NCBI GenBank assembly: GCA_026983775.1 | Contig: JALSTK010000117.1 | Span: forward strand, 62,001 to 126,000 | DNA from: Calditrichia bacterium | Lineage (GTDB): Bacteria > Calditrichota > Calditrichia > Calditrichales > Calditrichaceae | Length of the DNA: 64,000 nt | Direction: 5' to 3' | Shown: positions 27,715-37,055 of the stretch, piece after piece | Numbering within the stretch: the first letter of the stretch is position 1 | Layout: each line of letters opens with the position of its first letter | Position numbers and translations under genes: made by a program | Notes under the pieces: generated by a model | Told to the model about the DNA's origin: nothing | The model's input: the letters and a program-made list of their open reading frames with translations, nothing else | Database searches by the model: none

Positions 27715-30700
27715 TCAGTTTGCAGTTCCAAGGGTTAGCGGAGATATTCGATCCGTTTTCAATTGACTCATAATTTGTCGGGCTTCTGCCGAAACGGCCA
27801 GCTCCTCTTCCGTAATGAAATGAACATCCAACAAGCCACCGGATTTAAATCCGGTTCGCAAATAGTTGATTTCGTCCAAAGCCAAACTCCAGCCCTCCAG
27901 CCAGATTTGCAGGGCTTCTTTTTTTTCCCCCCGGCCTTTCAAAACGATTAGCAGATCAATATCACTGCCGTTACCGGCTTTGGCTTTCCGGGTGCTTCCG
28001 GTTACATAGAATTCCTTCACCTGAAAACGATCGGCATCCAGTTGAGCAGCAATCTTTTCGGCCATTTGCATACGCCATTGCCATGGTTCCGAAGTAAGAG
28101 TAGAAGAGCTTTTTTTATCGGGTTCTCCGCTTAAGAGTTCACTGTCCGCCGGGGCCAGCAACCCGACGGCCCGATTCTCTTCGCCGTTCATCAGAATATG
28201 AAAAAGTAAACCGTTGCTTACGGTGGATACATCGATTAAATGCACAACTTTATTAAAACGGGCGTATTCCGGAAGCCATTTGTTTAGAAGATTCGGGGTT
28301 TGTTCGAAAAAAGAATCATTAAAAGAGACGCTGTTTTCATCCGGATAAAGCGGTAAATATTTAATAGAAGCTTCCACCAAATCCTGAAAAAAATGAGTTC
28401 CGAAAGATAGGTCCGGAACATAGTTGCCCTTTTTGCGGGCAATCTCGATTAAAGCGCCGGTATTGTTAATATCGGAATAGGTAACATTGACTCCCAGTTT
28501 AATATCTCCGCGGCTGCCCCACCGGCCCGGACCCATCAGGATAAATTTCCTTTTGGGCAGTTTTTTGTTCAATTGCCCCACGATCCTGCCGATCATACGC
28601 AGATCATCCAAATTGTCAATGGCCGTATATTGATCCGGTGAAATATAAACGATGTATTGAATATCCTTGATTAGACCGTTGGAAATGTAACGATTCGCGG
28701 TAAAGAGCAAACGTTCCTTGGGAAGGTTTGCAGGAATCGCTGCCGGAATATCCGATTTGGAATAACTCTGGGGACGACATTGCAGTAAGTACAAATTACG
28801 GCCGTCATGGGCAAATTCAATATCCACCGGAGTCGCCATTTTATTTTGCAGCTCTCTGATAATCAGGTAGATCTGTTTGATAAAATCCGTTTGCCTCAAC
28901 AGGCCTTCAAAAGTAAAGACTAAATCCGCCTCGGTAAAGTTTGTATTAAACCCCGGTTGACGAAAGTGATTATGGCCCACAATAGAGGTGAGTTTCTCAA
29001 TGAGCGGATACCGGTTGCCCACTTCATGCAGTAGATCCGAAATATTCATGGTTTCAAAACGACGGGTATTCAGATTTACCACATCAATTTTATGGGGAGA
29101 GTAGCGCATAATTTCGTCAGGGCTGACATTGGCCCTGAGTCCCGGCTGGCCGGGAGCCAGTAAAAGGGGATAATCATCACTCAATCGGTCGACTGCTCGT
29201 GTACCCAAACCCGGGACGAGGCGAATTAGGCCGTCTTCCCGCTTAATGCGGGGCGACCAGCGGAATTCGTTGTTACTAAAAGCTACCCCGGCAAAAGCCG
29301 GCAGAAAATAGGGCCCTATTTTTTGGCCGACTACCGATTGAATCATGATTCCCATCTCTTCATGAAAATCCAGCAAACCCCGTTCCGCCCGGTACTGGAT
29401 GGGATCCGGGGCAATAGTGGAAGCGTACACTTCGGCAATCGCATCCATTAAGGCTTCGAGACGTTCCGTTTTGCTACCCTGATTCGCAACGAAAAGGCTT
29501 TTGTATTTTCCGGAAAAAGCCGACCCTATGCGGTCTTCCAACAAACTGGAACTTCGTACAATGATCGGGTTATCACCCAAATCATCCAATGCCACCGAAA
29601 GGCCTTTAATAATTTCAGCCGGAAAATGTGAATTCTTGAATAGTTGCACCACATGCGGATATTCTCGTCTTACATCGTCTATGTTTTTATATTTTTGTTC
29701 CATGATCTCTTCCATATTGTTATAATGCATGAAGAGAATCATGGCATCGGAGGTCAGATACCAGGTTTTAGGAGTTTTAACGTTGCGGAACGTATCGTGA
29801 AAATGTTCAGAGGCGCGTAAGATACGGTAAGCCAGAAAAACCCCGGCGCTTTTACCACCCAATTTTCCATGGCTTCCGGTTGGGAAAATCATCCGTTTCA
29901 TAAGCTCGTAAAAATCGGCCACCCGGATATATTGCTTGGCGATGTCGATAAACTGTAATTGGTCGGTGAAAATTCGTCTGATTAAGGAGGCCCGCACGCC
30001 GATCTTCACAGAAGGAGCCAGTTCCATGCCGATGGGATTGATTTGATAATAACGACGTAACGCTTCGTAAATTTCGTCGAGAGAAGTGTCGAAATTAGCA
30101 GTAGCTCTGACCAGAAAGCTGGTTTTGTCTTCCTGCATCCATTTCTGAATACGGGTTAAAATATCCGCGTCACTAAAATGTTCCCTGGCCACATCGAATA
30201 TTTTCATACTCAATACATTAATATCGCCGAAAACCAGCTTTTCCAGAGGCATATTGGATTCTCCCAATACCTCATCTTCATTATAGCGGGCATAAGGATT
30301 GAATTGCTGAAGCAACTCTTCGGCTTCTTCCACTCCTTTCCAGATAAGCAGATTGAGCATTTTACGCGAAATGCGGATGAACAGGTCGGGATCGGTGCGA
30401 CGCAGCAGTTCCAGGATGACCTGCCATTCGCCGGACTTGGCCTGAGAAATACTTTTTTTGGCGGTTTCCCATTTGTTAAATACCTGCTTGAGTTTCAGAA
30501 AGAGCAGATGCTGTCCCAGACGGGTAGCGATCGACTCCAGTAGCTTGCGTTCTTCCGTTAGAAAGGGGCCTTCTTCCGATTCCTGTTGTTCGCTTGCATA
30601 GCACACCTGAATCCAACCGATCGTGCGTTCTTGGATGGTAATATCCACACTCAGACACCAGGGTGATTCCTGAAACCCCTCACTGGTGTATTCTTCGTCT

Positions 30701-30900
30701 CTGTAAACGATTTTAGCCTTACAAGCGTCTGCATGCTGGAAAGCCGGGGGAATGAGATTAACGATCTGGTTTAAGATTTCCTGTAAATCTTTATCCGGGT
30801 CATGCAGGACTTCTTCTACTTCATAGAGACAATTTAATTCCTTGACCCGTTCTTCCAGGGTTAGAATGAGCTTGTCTAAGGACTTGGTTGATTGGGTCAT
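27715..30900 (-). CDS. GAF / PPDK-type ATP-binding / nucleotidyltransferase fusion protein
   Basis: A 1061-residue cytoplasmic protein with an unusual domain order. About 15-150 is GAF-like (ends in LTEERKLLESIATRLGQHL). About 150-330 is helical. About 330-780 is the ATP-grasp N-terminal domain of pyruvate phosphate dikinase/PEP synthase (KLGGKSAGVFLAYR, IIVRSSSLLEDRIGSAFSG). About 785-850 is the same module as its neighbour at 20658 (GPGRWGSRGD, then SFGTHFFQD). About 935-1050 is a nucleotidyltransferase with GSTRKAKAGNGSDIDLLIVL (GS-x-SDxD metal site). The phospho-histidine and PEP domains are missing. AGGAG precedes the start. It is first in an operon with the kinase and response regulator. 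Sensing and modification of an unknown target is inferred. Confidence 0.85.
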   Translation of the reverse strand: MTQSTKSLDKLILTLEERVKELNCLYEVEEVLHDPDKDLQEILNQIVNLIPPAFQHADACKAKIVYRDEEYTSEGFQESPWCLSVDITIQERTIGWIQVCYASEQQESEEGPFLTEERKLLESIATRLGQHLLFLKLKQVFNKWETAKKSISQAKSGEWQVILELLRRTDPDLFIRISRKMLNLLIWKGVEEAEELLQQFNPYARYNEDEVLGESNMPLEKLVFGDINVLSMKIFDVAREHFSDADILTRIQKWMQEDKTSFLVRATANFDTSLDEIYEALRRYYQINPIGMELAPSVKIGVRASLIRRIFTDQLQFIDIAKQYIRVADFYELMKRMIFPTGSHGKLGGKSAGVFLAYRILRASEHFHDTFRNVKTPKTWYLTSDAMILFMHYNNMEEIMEQKYKNIDDVRREYPHVVQLFKNSHFPAEIIKGLSVALDDLGDNPIIVRSSSLLEDRIGSAFSGKYKSLFVANQGSKTERLEALMDAIAEVYASTIAPDPIQYRAERGLLDFHEEMGIMIQSVVGQKIGPYFLPAFAGVAFSNNEFRWSPRIKREDGLIRLVPGLGTRAVDRLSDDYPLLLAPGQPGLRANVSPDEIMRYSPHKIDVVNLNTRRFETMNISDLLHEVGNRYPLIEKLTSIVGHNHFRQPGFNTNFTEADLVFTFEGLLRQTDFIKQIYLIIRELQNKMATPVDIEFAHDGRNLYLLQCRPQSYSKSDIPAAIPANLPKERLLFTANRYISNGLIKDIQYIVYISPDQYTAIDNLDDLRMIGRIVGQLNKKLPKRKFILMGPGRWGSRGDIKLGVNVTYSDINNTGALIEIARKKGNYVPDLSFGTHFFQDLVEASIKYLPLYPDENSVSFNDSFFEQTPNLLNKWLPEYARFNKVVHLIDVSTVSNGLLFHILMNGEENRAVGLLAPADSELLSGEPDKKSSSTLTSEPWQWRMQMAEKIAAQLDADRFQVKEFYVTGSTRKAKAGNGSDIDLLIVLKGRGEKKEALQIWLEGWSLALDEINYLRTGFKSGGLLDVHFITEEELAVSAEARQIMSQLKTDRISPLTLGTAN

Positions 30901-30940
30901 TAAAAAACTCCTGAATAATTGAGTTCGTCGTATGGGGAAA

Positions 30941-30974
30941 TATAAAAAATCCGGCAGCCAATCGCTACCGGATT
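30941..30974 (-). terminator. Intrinsic terminator after second glutamate dehydrogenase
   Basis: An 11-bp stem with one mismatch (AATCCGGCAGC at 30948-30958 against 30964-30974, five-base loop) followed on the minus strand by a T-rich run. It separates the glutamate dehydrogenase from the ATP-grasp fusion gene, the same arrangement as at gdhA. Confidence 0.85.
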
Positions 30975-31035
30975 ACGATATTACCTGAAAAAGTACCAAG
31001 AATCATGAATATATTTCTTTGAGTTGAACAGCCGT

Positions 31036-32322
31036 TTAAATCCAACCCCGATCTTTACTGGCCTGAGCCACCCGTTCGATGGCGATCACATAAGCGGCGT
31101 CGCGCATGTACAGGTTGCGGTTCCTGGCCAGATTGGCCACATCCCAAAAGGCGGAAGTCATTTTTTGATCCAATTTTTCCAGGACTTCCTTTTTAGTCCA
31201 ATAATAGTTCATATTGCTTTGTACCTGTTCGAAATAGCTGCAGGTAACTCCGCCGGCATTGGCCAGAAAATCAGGAATAAGGAAAATACCCCGTTGCTGG
31301 ATAACAGCATCGGCTTCCGGGGTGGTCGGACCGTTGGCACCTTCGACGATAATTTTGACCCGTGCACCGATTTTATCCACTGTATCCGCGGTAATTTGGT
31401 TTTCAATAGCGGCAGGAATTAGAATATCCACATCCTGTTCAATCCAGTCGTTACCGTCAAGAACTTCATATCCCAGCTTTTTGGCCTGCGCTTTATCGAT
31501 GCCACCGAAACGGTCGGTTATTTTCAGCAATTCATCCAGATCAATACCCTGGCCCTTTGTATAGGTATAGGAGGTCTGATCCTTCTGATCCCAACAGGAT
31601 ACACAAAGCACCTTGCCGCCCAGCTCGGTATATTTACGGATTGCATATTGAGCTACATTACCGAAGCCCTGCACGCCGGCTGTGGTTTCTTCCGGATTTA
31701 TATTCAGATGTTTCAAAGCCTCACGAAGGGTATAGACCACACCAAAGCCGGTGGCCTCGGTGCGTCCCAACGAACCGCCCAGTCCTACCGGTTTGCCGGT
31801 AATCAGTCCCGGTTGTTTTTGTCCGGTAATCACTTCGTATTCGTCCAGCATCCAGATCATATGCTGCCCATTGGTCATTACATCGGGAGCCGGTACATCG
31901 GAATAGGGGCCGATGTTCTTATAGACCTGCCGTACCCAACCGCGACAAATCTGTTCCTGTTCACGCATGCTTAAATTATGAGGATCACAAATTACTCCGC
32001 CTTTACCGCCACCGAGAGGCAGATCGGCTACGGCTGTTTTCCAGGTCATCCACATGGAAAGGGCGCGTACCGTATCGATGGTCTCCTGAGGATGGAAACG
32101 AATGCCGCCTTTGGCCGGGCCGCGGGCGTCGTTGTGCTGGCAACGAAATCCACGAAAGACTTTCGTAGTCCCGTCGTCCATGTGAACCGGAATGCTAAAA
32201 TGGAATTCACGTAGCGGAAAGCGCAGCAAATCGCGGGAGGCCCGGTCCAGACCGATCATATCGGCCACTTTATCAAATTGAGTCTGAGCCATTTCAAAGG
32301 CGTTAAATGACTTCTCAGCCAT
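31036..32322 (-). CDS. Glu/Leu/Phe/Val-family (glutamate) dehydrogenase, catabolic type
   Basis: A 428-residue glutamate dehydrogenase of the shorter class often using NAD or both cofactors. Visible are RGFRCQHNDARGPAKGGIRFHP, DLPLGGGKGGVICDP, the catalytic-Asp block DVPAPDVMTNGQHMIWM and the Rossmann motif VQGFGNVAQYA. It differs strongly from gdhA at 23780, so this is not a recent duplication; one may run towards glutamate synthesis and the other towards breakdown. AGGA precedes the start. It is followed by a terminator and then a PPDK-type ATP-grasp gene. Confidence 0.92.
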   Translation of the reverse strand: MAEKSFNAFEMAQTQFDKVADMIGLDRASRDLLRFPLREFHFSIPVHMDDGTTKVFRGFRCQHNDARGPAKGGIRFHPQETIDTVRALSMWMTWKTAVADLPLGGGKGGVICDPHNLSMREQEQICRGWVRQVYKNIGPYSDVPAPDVMTNGQHMIWMLDEYEVITGQKQPGLITGKPVGLGGSLGRTEATGFGVVYTLREALKHLNINPEETTAGVQGFGNVAQYAIRKYTELGGKVLCVSCWDQKDQTSYTYTKGQGIDLDELLKITDRFGGIDKAQAKKLGYEVLDGNDWIEQDVDILIPAAIENQITADTVDKIGARVKIIVEGANGPTTPEADAVIQQRGIFLIPDFLANAGGVTCSYFEQVQSNMNYYWTKKEVLEKLDQKMTSAFWDVANLARNRNLYMRDAAYVIAIERVAQASKDRGWI

Positions 32323-32765
32323 GACGAGATCCTTTCTCTTATACTTAATGTACTTTTTACCGTTTTATAAAACAATTGTATAATTTAAGGAGAATAGGAA
32401 GAGAAAGAAACAATCTTTTTACAATTCCGGTCGGATCTACGGCTAAAGAAGCTAATTTATCCAGAATATTTCCAAATAAACAGACAATATCAAGTCTCAT
32501 AGGTCATTCCCGGCTTGAGTAACGGTCCGGAAAAATCGGCAGACGGGATGGACAGGTGATGCAGATCGCCTCGCATCTTTCTTTAGCATTAAATGATATT
32601 TTATAGTAGGTTCCTGTAGAGGTAGTATGAAAAATTAAGGTTGTGAATGGACCTTATTTATTAGGGATACAGAAGGGAACCGGGCCTCTTTTTGAAAGAA
32701 AGCGACTACCGCTGCGATAAGGTTCGGCATTCAGACAGTTTTTCATATCCGGGATATAGATACCT
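32323..32765. other. Non-coding gap between divergent GDH and TonB receptor genes
   Basis: About 440 bp holding the promoters of the divergent glutamate dehydrogenase and TonB-dependent receptor genes. I see no gene or recognised RNA. The part from 32606 to 32765 contains GGGAACCGGG and several short complementary segments; I considered and rejected a cobalamin riboswitch (see rejected items). Confidence 0.5.
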
Positions 32766-34943
32766 ATGTATTGTAAAATGAGAGTATCCGTTTTAATTCT
32801 TTTCCTGTTGCTCCTAGGACAATCTTTATTTGCCCAAAATCGTTTAAAAGTATCGGTTATAAACGCCGATGACCACCAGCCGCTGGTCGGCGCTAATGTC
32901 TATTTTGATTCCCTGCAAATCGGCGCCTCCACAGATGCCGACGGTTTGGCCCGAATCGAAGGTATTCCTGATGGCCGGTACAGATTGACGGTTTCTTATG
33001 TGGGTTATCGAACAAAAAACATACCGTTACACTTTCCGAATATAAAATATAAGCATCCGCTCACTGTGTTACTGGAACCGGCGCCCTTCAGTAGCGAACA
33101 AATTGTGGTTACTTCCACACGCAACAACAGTGTTCTGGCTAAAACGCCGGTACGCATCCAGGTGCTGGGCAAGGAAGAGGTACATGAAGAAATTGCCATC
33201 CAACCGGGTAATCTCTCTAAATTTCTCGGCGAATCGAGCAGCATTATTACCCGGCAGACTTCCGCCGTAAGCGGGGCCATAAGTTTTCGTCTGCAAGGCT
33301 TACCCGCGCGCTACACCCAATTACTTAAAGACGGTTTCCCCGATTTCAGTGGCCTGGTCTCCGGATTCAGTCTCCTGCAAATTCCACCGCTGGACTTACA
33401 GCAGATTGAGATTACCCGCGGATCCTACTCCACCCTGTTTGCTAACGGTGCCGTGGCCGGAATTGTCAATCTCGTTTCCCGAAAACCAGCCGTAAAGCCG
33501 CATTGGGATTTATTGTTTAACCGAACCAACCTCCGGGGTACGGATATCAGTTCTTTTTACAGTGCCGGATCCGGCCGGGCGGGATGGACCCTTCTATCCA
33601 GCCAGAGTCTGCAAAATGCGGTAGATGTAAACAATGACGGTTTCAGCGATATTCCGCAATTCCGCCAAACCACGCTCAATCCGCGTTTTATTTATGATTT
33701 TGACGAGAGTACCTCGCTGATGATTAGTCTGAAATCTTTCTTTGAGAATCGTCTCGGAGGCGATATGAAGGTTATAAACAGCGGCGCGGACAGTACCCAT
33801 ATCTATATTGAGAAATACCATACGGCAAGGCTGGGGCTGAATCTAAGCCTCAAAAAACAATTTACGGACAGTGCCTCGCTTGCCTTTAAAACTTCTTATC
33901 AAGACTTCAATCAAAATGCCGCCTTGCCCGGAACGTACTTTTCCGGTAAACAAAAATTCGGTTTTGCCGAACTAAGCTGTTTTAAGCCCGTGAAGAATCA
34001 TAAGTGGGTCGGTGGTATTTCTTTTATCCATAGAGAGTTTAAACAACAGAATAAAAAACTAAGCGCATGGTACGATAATCGGTTCACTACTTTTAGTCTA
34101 TTTGCCCAGGACGACTGGACTGTTACCTCTAAATGGACGGCCCATGGCGGCTTGCGCTGGGATTATCGTTCGGGGAAACGTTCATTTTTATTACCGCATG
34201 CCGCCCTGTTATTCAACGCCGGCCGAAATTTGAAATTGCGCCTTTCAGGCGGTTTTGGTTATAGTATGCCCGATTTGCATGATGTGGCACCTACTAAGGC
34301 CTACTACACTTATCATATTTCGCCCTTGTCGAAATTGCATGCAGAGCAATCCCGTGATATTTCTTTCGACGCCACCTATCACTATATTTACGGTGAAATG
34401 GCTTTAAGCCTGAATCAGGTTTTTTATGCCACCTGGATTGATCAGGCCCAGTTCCCGAGTTATCCTTCCGATGGTGCACCGCTCTATATTTTTAGCAATC
34501 CCTTGACCGCCAGAGGGGCCGAAACCCATCTGGTAACCAATTTTGACACATGGGAATTATTTATTGATTACAATTACGTCGATGTCTGGCGCAGTCTGAC
34601 GGGTAAAAGGGAAATATTGCCTTTCACGCCGAAACAAAAACTAAACATTACCGTCACATACGAGCAGGAAGGAAACTGGCGCACGGGATTAGAAGGATTC
34701 TACACCGGGCGGCAGTTTTTAGAAGACGGCCATAAAGGACGCGACTATTTTATTTTCGGTGTAATGTTTGAAAAAAAGTTAAGCAAATTTTCATTGATTC
34801 TAAATGTGGAAAATGTCTTGGATGAACGGCAAAGCAAATATGGGCCAATTGTTTCCGGGTCTTTGACGAATCCTGATTTTAAAAATCTTTACATGCCTAT
34901 TGAGGGTCGGGTGGCCAATTTAGTATTATGGTTGAAACTGTGA
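32766..34943 (+). CDS. TonB-dependent outer-membrane receptor
   Basis: A 725-residue outer-membrane protein. The signal peptide (ends SLFAQ near residue 24) is followed by a carboxypeptidase-regulatory-like beta-sandwich (about 27-110, with the typical GANVYFDS and GIPDGRYRLTVSYVGY), a plug domain (about 115-235, IEITRGSYSTLFANGAVAGIVN) and a beta-barrel to a terminal aromatic/hydrophobic strand (VANLVLWLKL). It should import a ligand using TonB energy. No periplasmic binding protein or ABC transporter lies beside it, so the ligand is unknown. An in-frame ATG at 32778 would give a more usual signal peptide start. No ribosome-binding site is strong. Confidence 0.9.
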   Translation: MYCKMRVSVLILFLLLLGQSLFAQNRLKVSVINADDHQPLVGANVYFDSLQIGASTDADGLARIEGIPDGRYRLTVSYVGYRTKNIPLHFPNIKYKHPLTVLLEPAPFSSEQIVVTSTRNNSVLAKTPVRIQVLGKEEVHEEIAIQPGNLSKFLGESSSIITRQTSAVSGAISFRLQGLPARYTQLLKDGFPDFSGLVSGFSLLQIPPLDLQQIEITRGSYSTLFANGAVAGIVNLVSRKPAVKPHWDLLFNRTNLRGTDISSFYSAGSGRAGWTLLSSQSLQNAVDVNNDGFSDIPQFRQTTLNPRFIYDFDESTSLMISLKSFFENRLGGDMKVINSGADSTHIYIEKYHTARLGLNLSLKKQFTDSASLAFKTSYQDFNQNAALPGTYFSGKQKFGFAELSCFKPVKNHKWVGGISFIHREFKQQNKKLSAWYDNRFTTFSLFAQDDWTVTSKWTAHGGLRWDYRSGKRSFLLPHAALLFNAGRNLKLRLSGGFGYSMPDLHDVAPTKAYYTYHISPLSKLHAEQSRDISFDATYHYIYGEMALSLNQVFYATWIDQAQFPSYPSDGAPLYIFSNPLTARGAETHLVTNFDTWELFIDYNYVDVWRSLTGKREILPFTPKQKLNITVTYEQEGNWRTGLEGFYTGRQFLEDGHKGRDYFIFGVMFEKKLSKFSLILNVENVLDERQSKYGPIVSGSLTNPDFKNLYMPIEGRVANLVLWLKL

Positions 34944-35280
34944 TCTCTTCTGAAAAATCGGATCGGATTTGAAGGATTAAAAAATTCAGGGTTCTATATC
35001 CTTTTGTGCGGGTAAGCTAATTATTAAAATTCACAATGATATCGATTTTTCAAATAAAAAATCCCGGCAGATATTCGGCTAAATTACCTGAATTTTTCAT
35101 TCGGCCCTAACGGGACGACCCAAAATACGCTCTTATCATTTCCAGCCAATAAATTGGCGGGCTAATCTCAGATTTTCCCTCCGGGAAAAGGAGTACACAA
35201 TCAAAAGATAACAGCCTTAAGTTGCCCCAGGATCGTTTAACCGTGAATTTAATACTTTTTTACATACCTTTACATTTAAC

Positions 35281-35430
35281 CTGAAATTTCAAAGTACAAA
35301 TAACAAAAATCAAATAAATCCCAAAAAACAATAACTCAAATATCAAACAACCCTTCATCCCTTGGGTGACTTATTAAATTTTGGATTTTGGCGCTTATTT
35401 GTTGATTGTTTTTTGTAATTTCCAAAATAT
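35281..35430. repeat. AT-rich interspersed repeat with inverted arms
   Basis: A strongly A-biased left half (35281-35349) and T-biased right half (35371-35430) share complementary segments, including an exact 11-bp pair CAAAAAACAAT (35322-35332) and ATTGTTTTTTG (35405-35415). The sequence looks like a widespread low-GC intergenic repeat found in environmental bacterial genomes. No coding potential. Confidence 0.55.
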
Positions 35431-35575
35431 CACTCTTGCAATTCGGTTTTAAACGGCTTTTAACCATCGCGTTCGTAGTAATCCACACGATTGGACATAG
35501 AACGTTATTTTCCCTGAGAGAATCCTGCCCACATTAAATGACCGAGCCCAAAGAATACAGATTGGTTAACAATAA

Positions 35576-35659
35576 ATCCCGTCAGGGATGTTTGCTATTA
35601 GCCCGGCGATTCATCGCCGGGAAAGGGTAGATAAAAAAGTAGCATGTCCCGTCAGGGAC
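35576..35659. repeat. Cluster of three REP-like palindromes
   Basis: ATCCC-GTCA-GGGAT (35576-35589), CCCGGCGA-TTCA-TCGCCGGG (35602-35621) and GTCCC-GTCA-GGGAC (35646-35659). The two outer ones share the GTCA loop and the following TTTG-like context, so they are variants of one unit flanking a stronger hairpin. These resemble REP/BIME-type units; no RAYT-like transposase is in the window. Confidence 0.6.
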
Positions 35660-35937
35660 ATTTGAATAAACCTCGGAGCCCGTCCGTTAACCGAGAAAGC
35701 CGTCTCCCCCACCGGGCGAGCCAAAAAACAGGTAATTTTAAAGATTTAATTTCCCGTTACATAGTGTTTTTTATTCAAATTTCGATCCATTCCGTTTTTT
35801 TCAAGAAGCGTGTTGCAAAATAATTTTTAAGTTAGAGAGTCTTTGGGAAAAAAGCCGAAGATGGAATGGATGAAGGATGCCCTTTACGAATATGCATGAG
35901 AGGAACAGAGGAATCATTACCCGAAATAGGAAATAGG

Positions 35938-36138
35938 ATGATTTATCCCGAAGTGGTATTATATAAATAGCCGCACCCGTCAGCCGCCGGGCAGGAGCGA
36001 AGCCTGTGGCTACTCATATGAGTAGCCTTCGGATACTATTGTTTTTAAATACAAGATAAACGAAACCATAAAAAATTGTTTCATTCCTTTTATTAGCCTT
36101 CCGTTAATATACGGCTTCACAAGAAACCCGGTAGAGCC
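35938..36138. mobile_element. Truncated, internally deleted copy of the 395-bp MITE-like element
   Basis: It shares with 13722-14116 the block ACCCGTCAGCCGCCGGGCAG, the hairpin around CCTTCGGATACTATTG, the A/T-rich tail and the exact right end CCCGGTAGAGCC (36127-36138). It lacks the left terminal repeat. Relative to the full copy, 158 bp between two AAGCCTG direct repeats (13821 and 13979 in the full copy) are missing, as expected from slippage or recombination. Confidence 0.7.
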
Positions 36139-36489
36139 AAGTAACGATTTATTTACAGTCCATGATTTCTGCATATTTTTCATTCAAGTCTAAGCGAATG
36201 AAAAGAATATCTGCTGCAGATCCTAATTCTTCTTTTATGTAGATTTGTAAATCCCAATATTTTGCCAATAAACATGGTTAACTCATACAGATCGACATAG
36301 AACCAATTCATTCCGTGCAAGCAGCAATAAAGTGGAAAATAATTTATGAAAGGTATTTTGAAGAACCGCACCGAAGATTTACCGTATAGAAATGAATGAT
36401 AAAATAAGCAATCCGGTCGGGCTTTCCCTCTAAAATTATAATATACTTTTTTCTTGTCTCTTTTTTTTAACAAAAAAACCTAAATATTC

Positions 36490-36564
36490 TTGATTTACTG
36501 CCGAAATAATATTATCATTGTGGTGGAAAATTCCTTATATTCCCATTAAATGGTTGAAAATCCC
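36490..36564 (+). promoter_or_regulatory. mraZ/dcw promoter with putative MraZ direct repeats
   Basis: The promoter TTGATT (36490-36495), 17-bp spacer and TATCAT (36513-36518) is followed by two near-identical 14-bp direct repeats, TGGTGGAAAATTCC (36521-36534) and TGGTTGAAAATCCC (36551-36564), exactly 30 bp apart. MraZ proteins repress dcw transcription by binding short TGG-containing direct repeats upstream of mraZ. The repeats fit that role, although their spacing differs from the 10-bp pitch in E. coli. Confidence 0.55.
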
Positions 36565-36578
36565 AAAAGAAGGAAACC

Positions 36579-37055
36579 ATGGCTGTTTTAGACTTTGCCG
36601 GCGAATATTATAGCACTTTGGATAGTAAAAATCGTGTGAATATCCCTTCCGCGGTACGGAAAATATTTGTACCCGAAGCAGAGAATACGATTGTATTCAC
36701 CCGCGGCTTCGAAATGGAGAACCTCTATGCCTATCCGTTGAATGAATGGAAACGGCTTACCAATAAATTACGCACTCTAAATCCCCTCGAAAAAAAGACA
36801 CGCGATTTTATACGTCTATTCGTTGGCGTAGCCCATGTAGTGACCCTGGACGGACAAGGGAGGGTAATCATTCCCGATCGCATCCTGAAAATGGGTCAAA
36901 TCGACAAGGAACTACTGATCATTGGCTCGTTAAACAAGCTGGAAATCTGGAATCCCAAAATTTATGAAGATTATCTGAAAAGAGAAAATATTAATTTAAC
37001 CGACTTGGCCGAACAAATCAGTTTTACGGATATGTTCTTTGAAAAAGGTGAATAA
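36579..37055 (+). CDS. mraZ: Transcriptional regulator MraZ
   Basis: A 158-residue AbrB-fold protein with the two MraZ half-domains: GEYYSTLDSKNRVNIPSAVR at 7-26 and VTLDGQGRVIIPDRIL around 89-104. It is the first gene of the dcw cluster and in other bacteria binds its own promoter. AGGA at 36571-36574 gives a good ribosome-binding site. Its stop lies inside the start region of rsmH. Confidence 0.95.
   Translation: MAVLDFAGEYYSTLDSKNRVNIPSAVRKIFVPEAENTIVFTRGFEMENLYAYPLNEWKRLTNKLRTLNPLEKKTRDFIRLFVGVAHVVTLDGQGRVIIPDRILKMGQIDKELLIIGSLNKLEIWNPKIYEDYLKRENINLTDLAEQISFTDMFFEKGE

Larger units (their letters stand above)
34944..36489. other. Long repeat-rich intergenic region
   Basis: About 1.5 kb without a credible gene between the TonB receptor and the mraZ promoter. 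It contains an AT-rich inverted repeat (35281-35430), three hairpin palindromes (35576-35659) and a truncated MITE-like copy (35938-36138). A 97-codon frame at 36180-36473 on the minus strand has no protein-like features. Such a repeat dump next to dcw suggests a tolerant insertion zone. Confidence 0.65.

Noticed and set aside
32606-32765. Possible cobalamin riboswitch upstream of the TonB-dependent receptor (GGGAACCGGG and CCGCTGCGATAAG resemble core pieces).
   Set aside because: The GGTG-AAAATCC pairing after the GGGAA core and a B12-box-like 3' element are missing. A covariance search with the cobalamin model (RF00174) would decide; a significant hit would reverse this.
36180-36473. 97-codon open frame on the minus strand in the repeat-rich gap.
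   Set aside because: No ribosome-binding site, odd composition with no domain-like pattern, and it lies in a non-coding repeat region.
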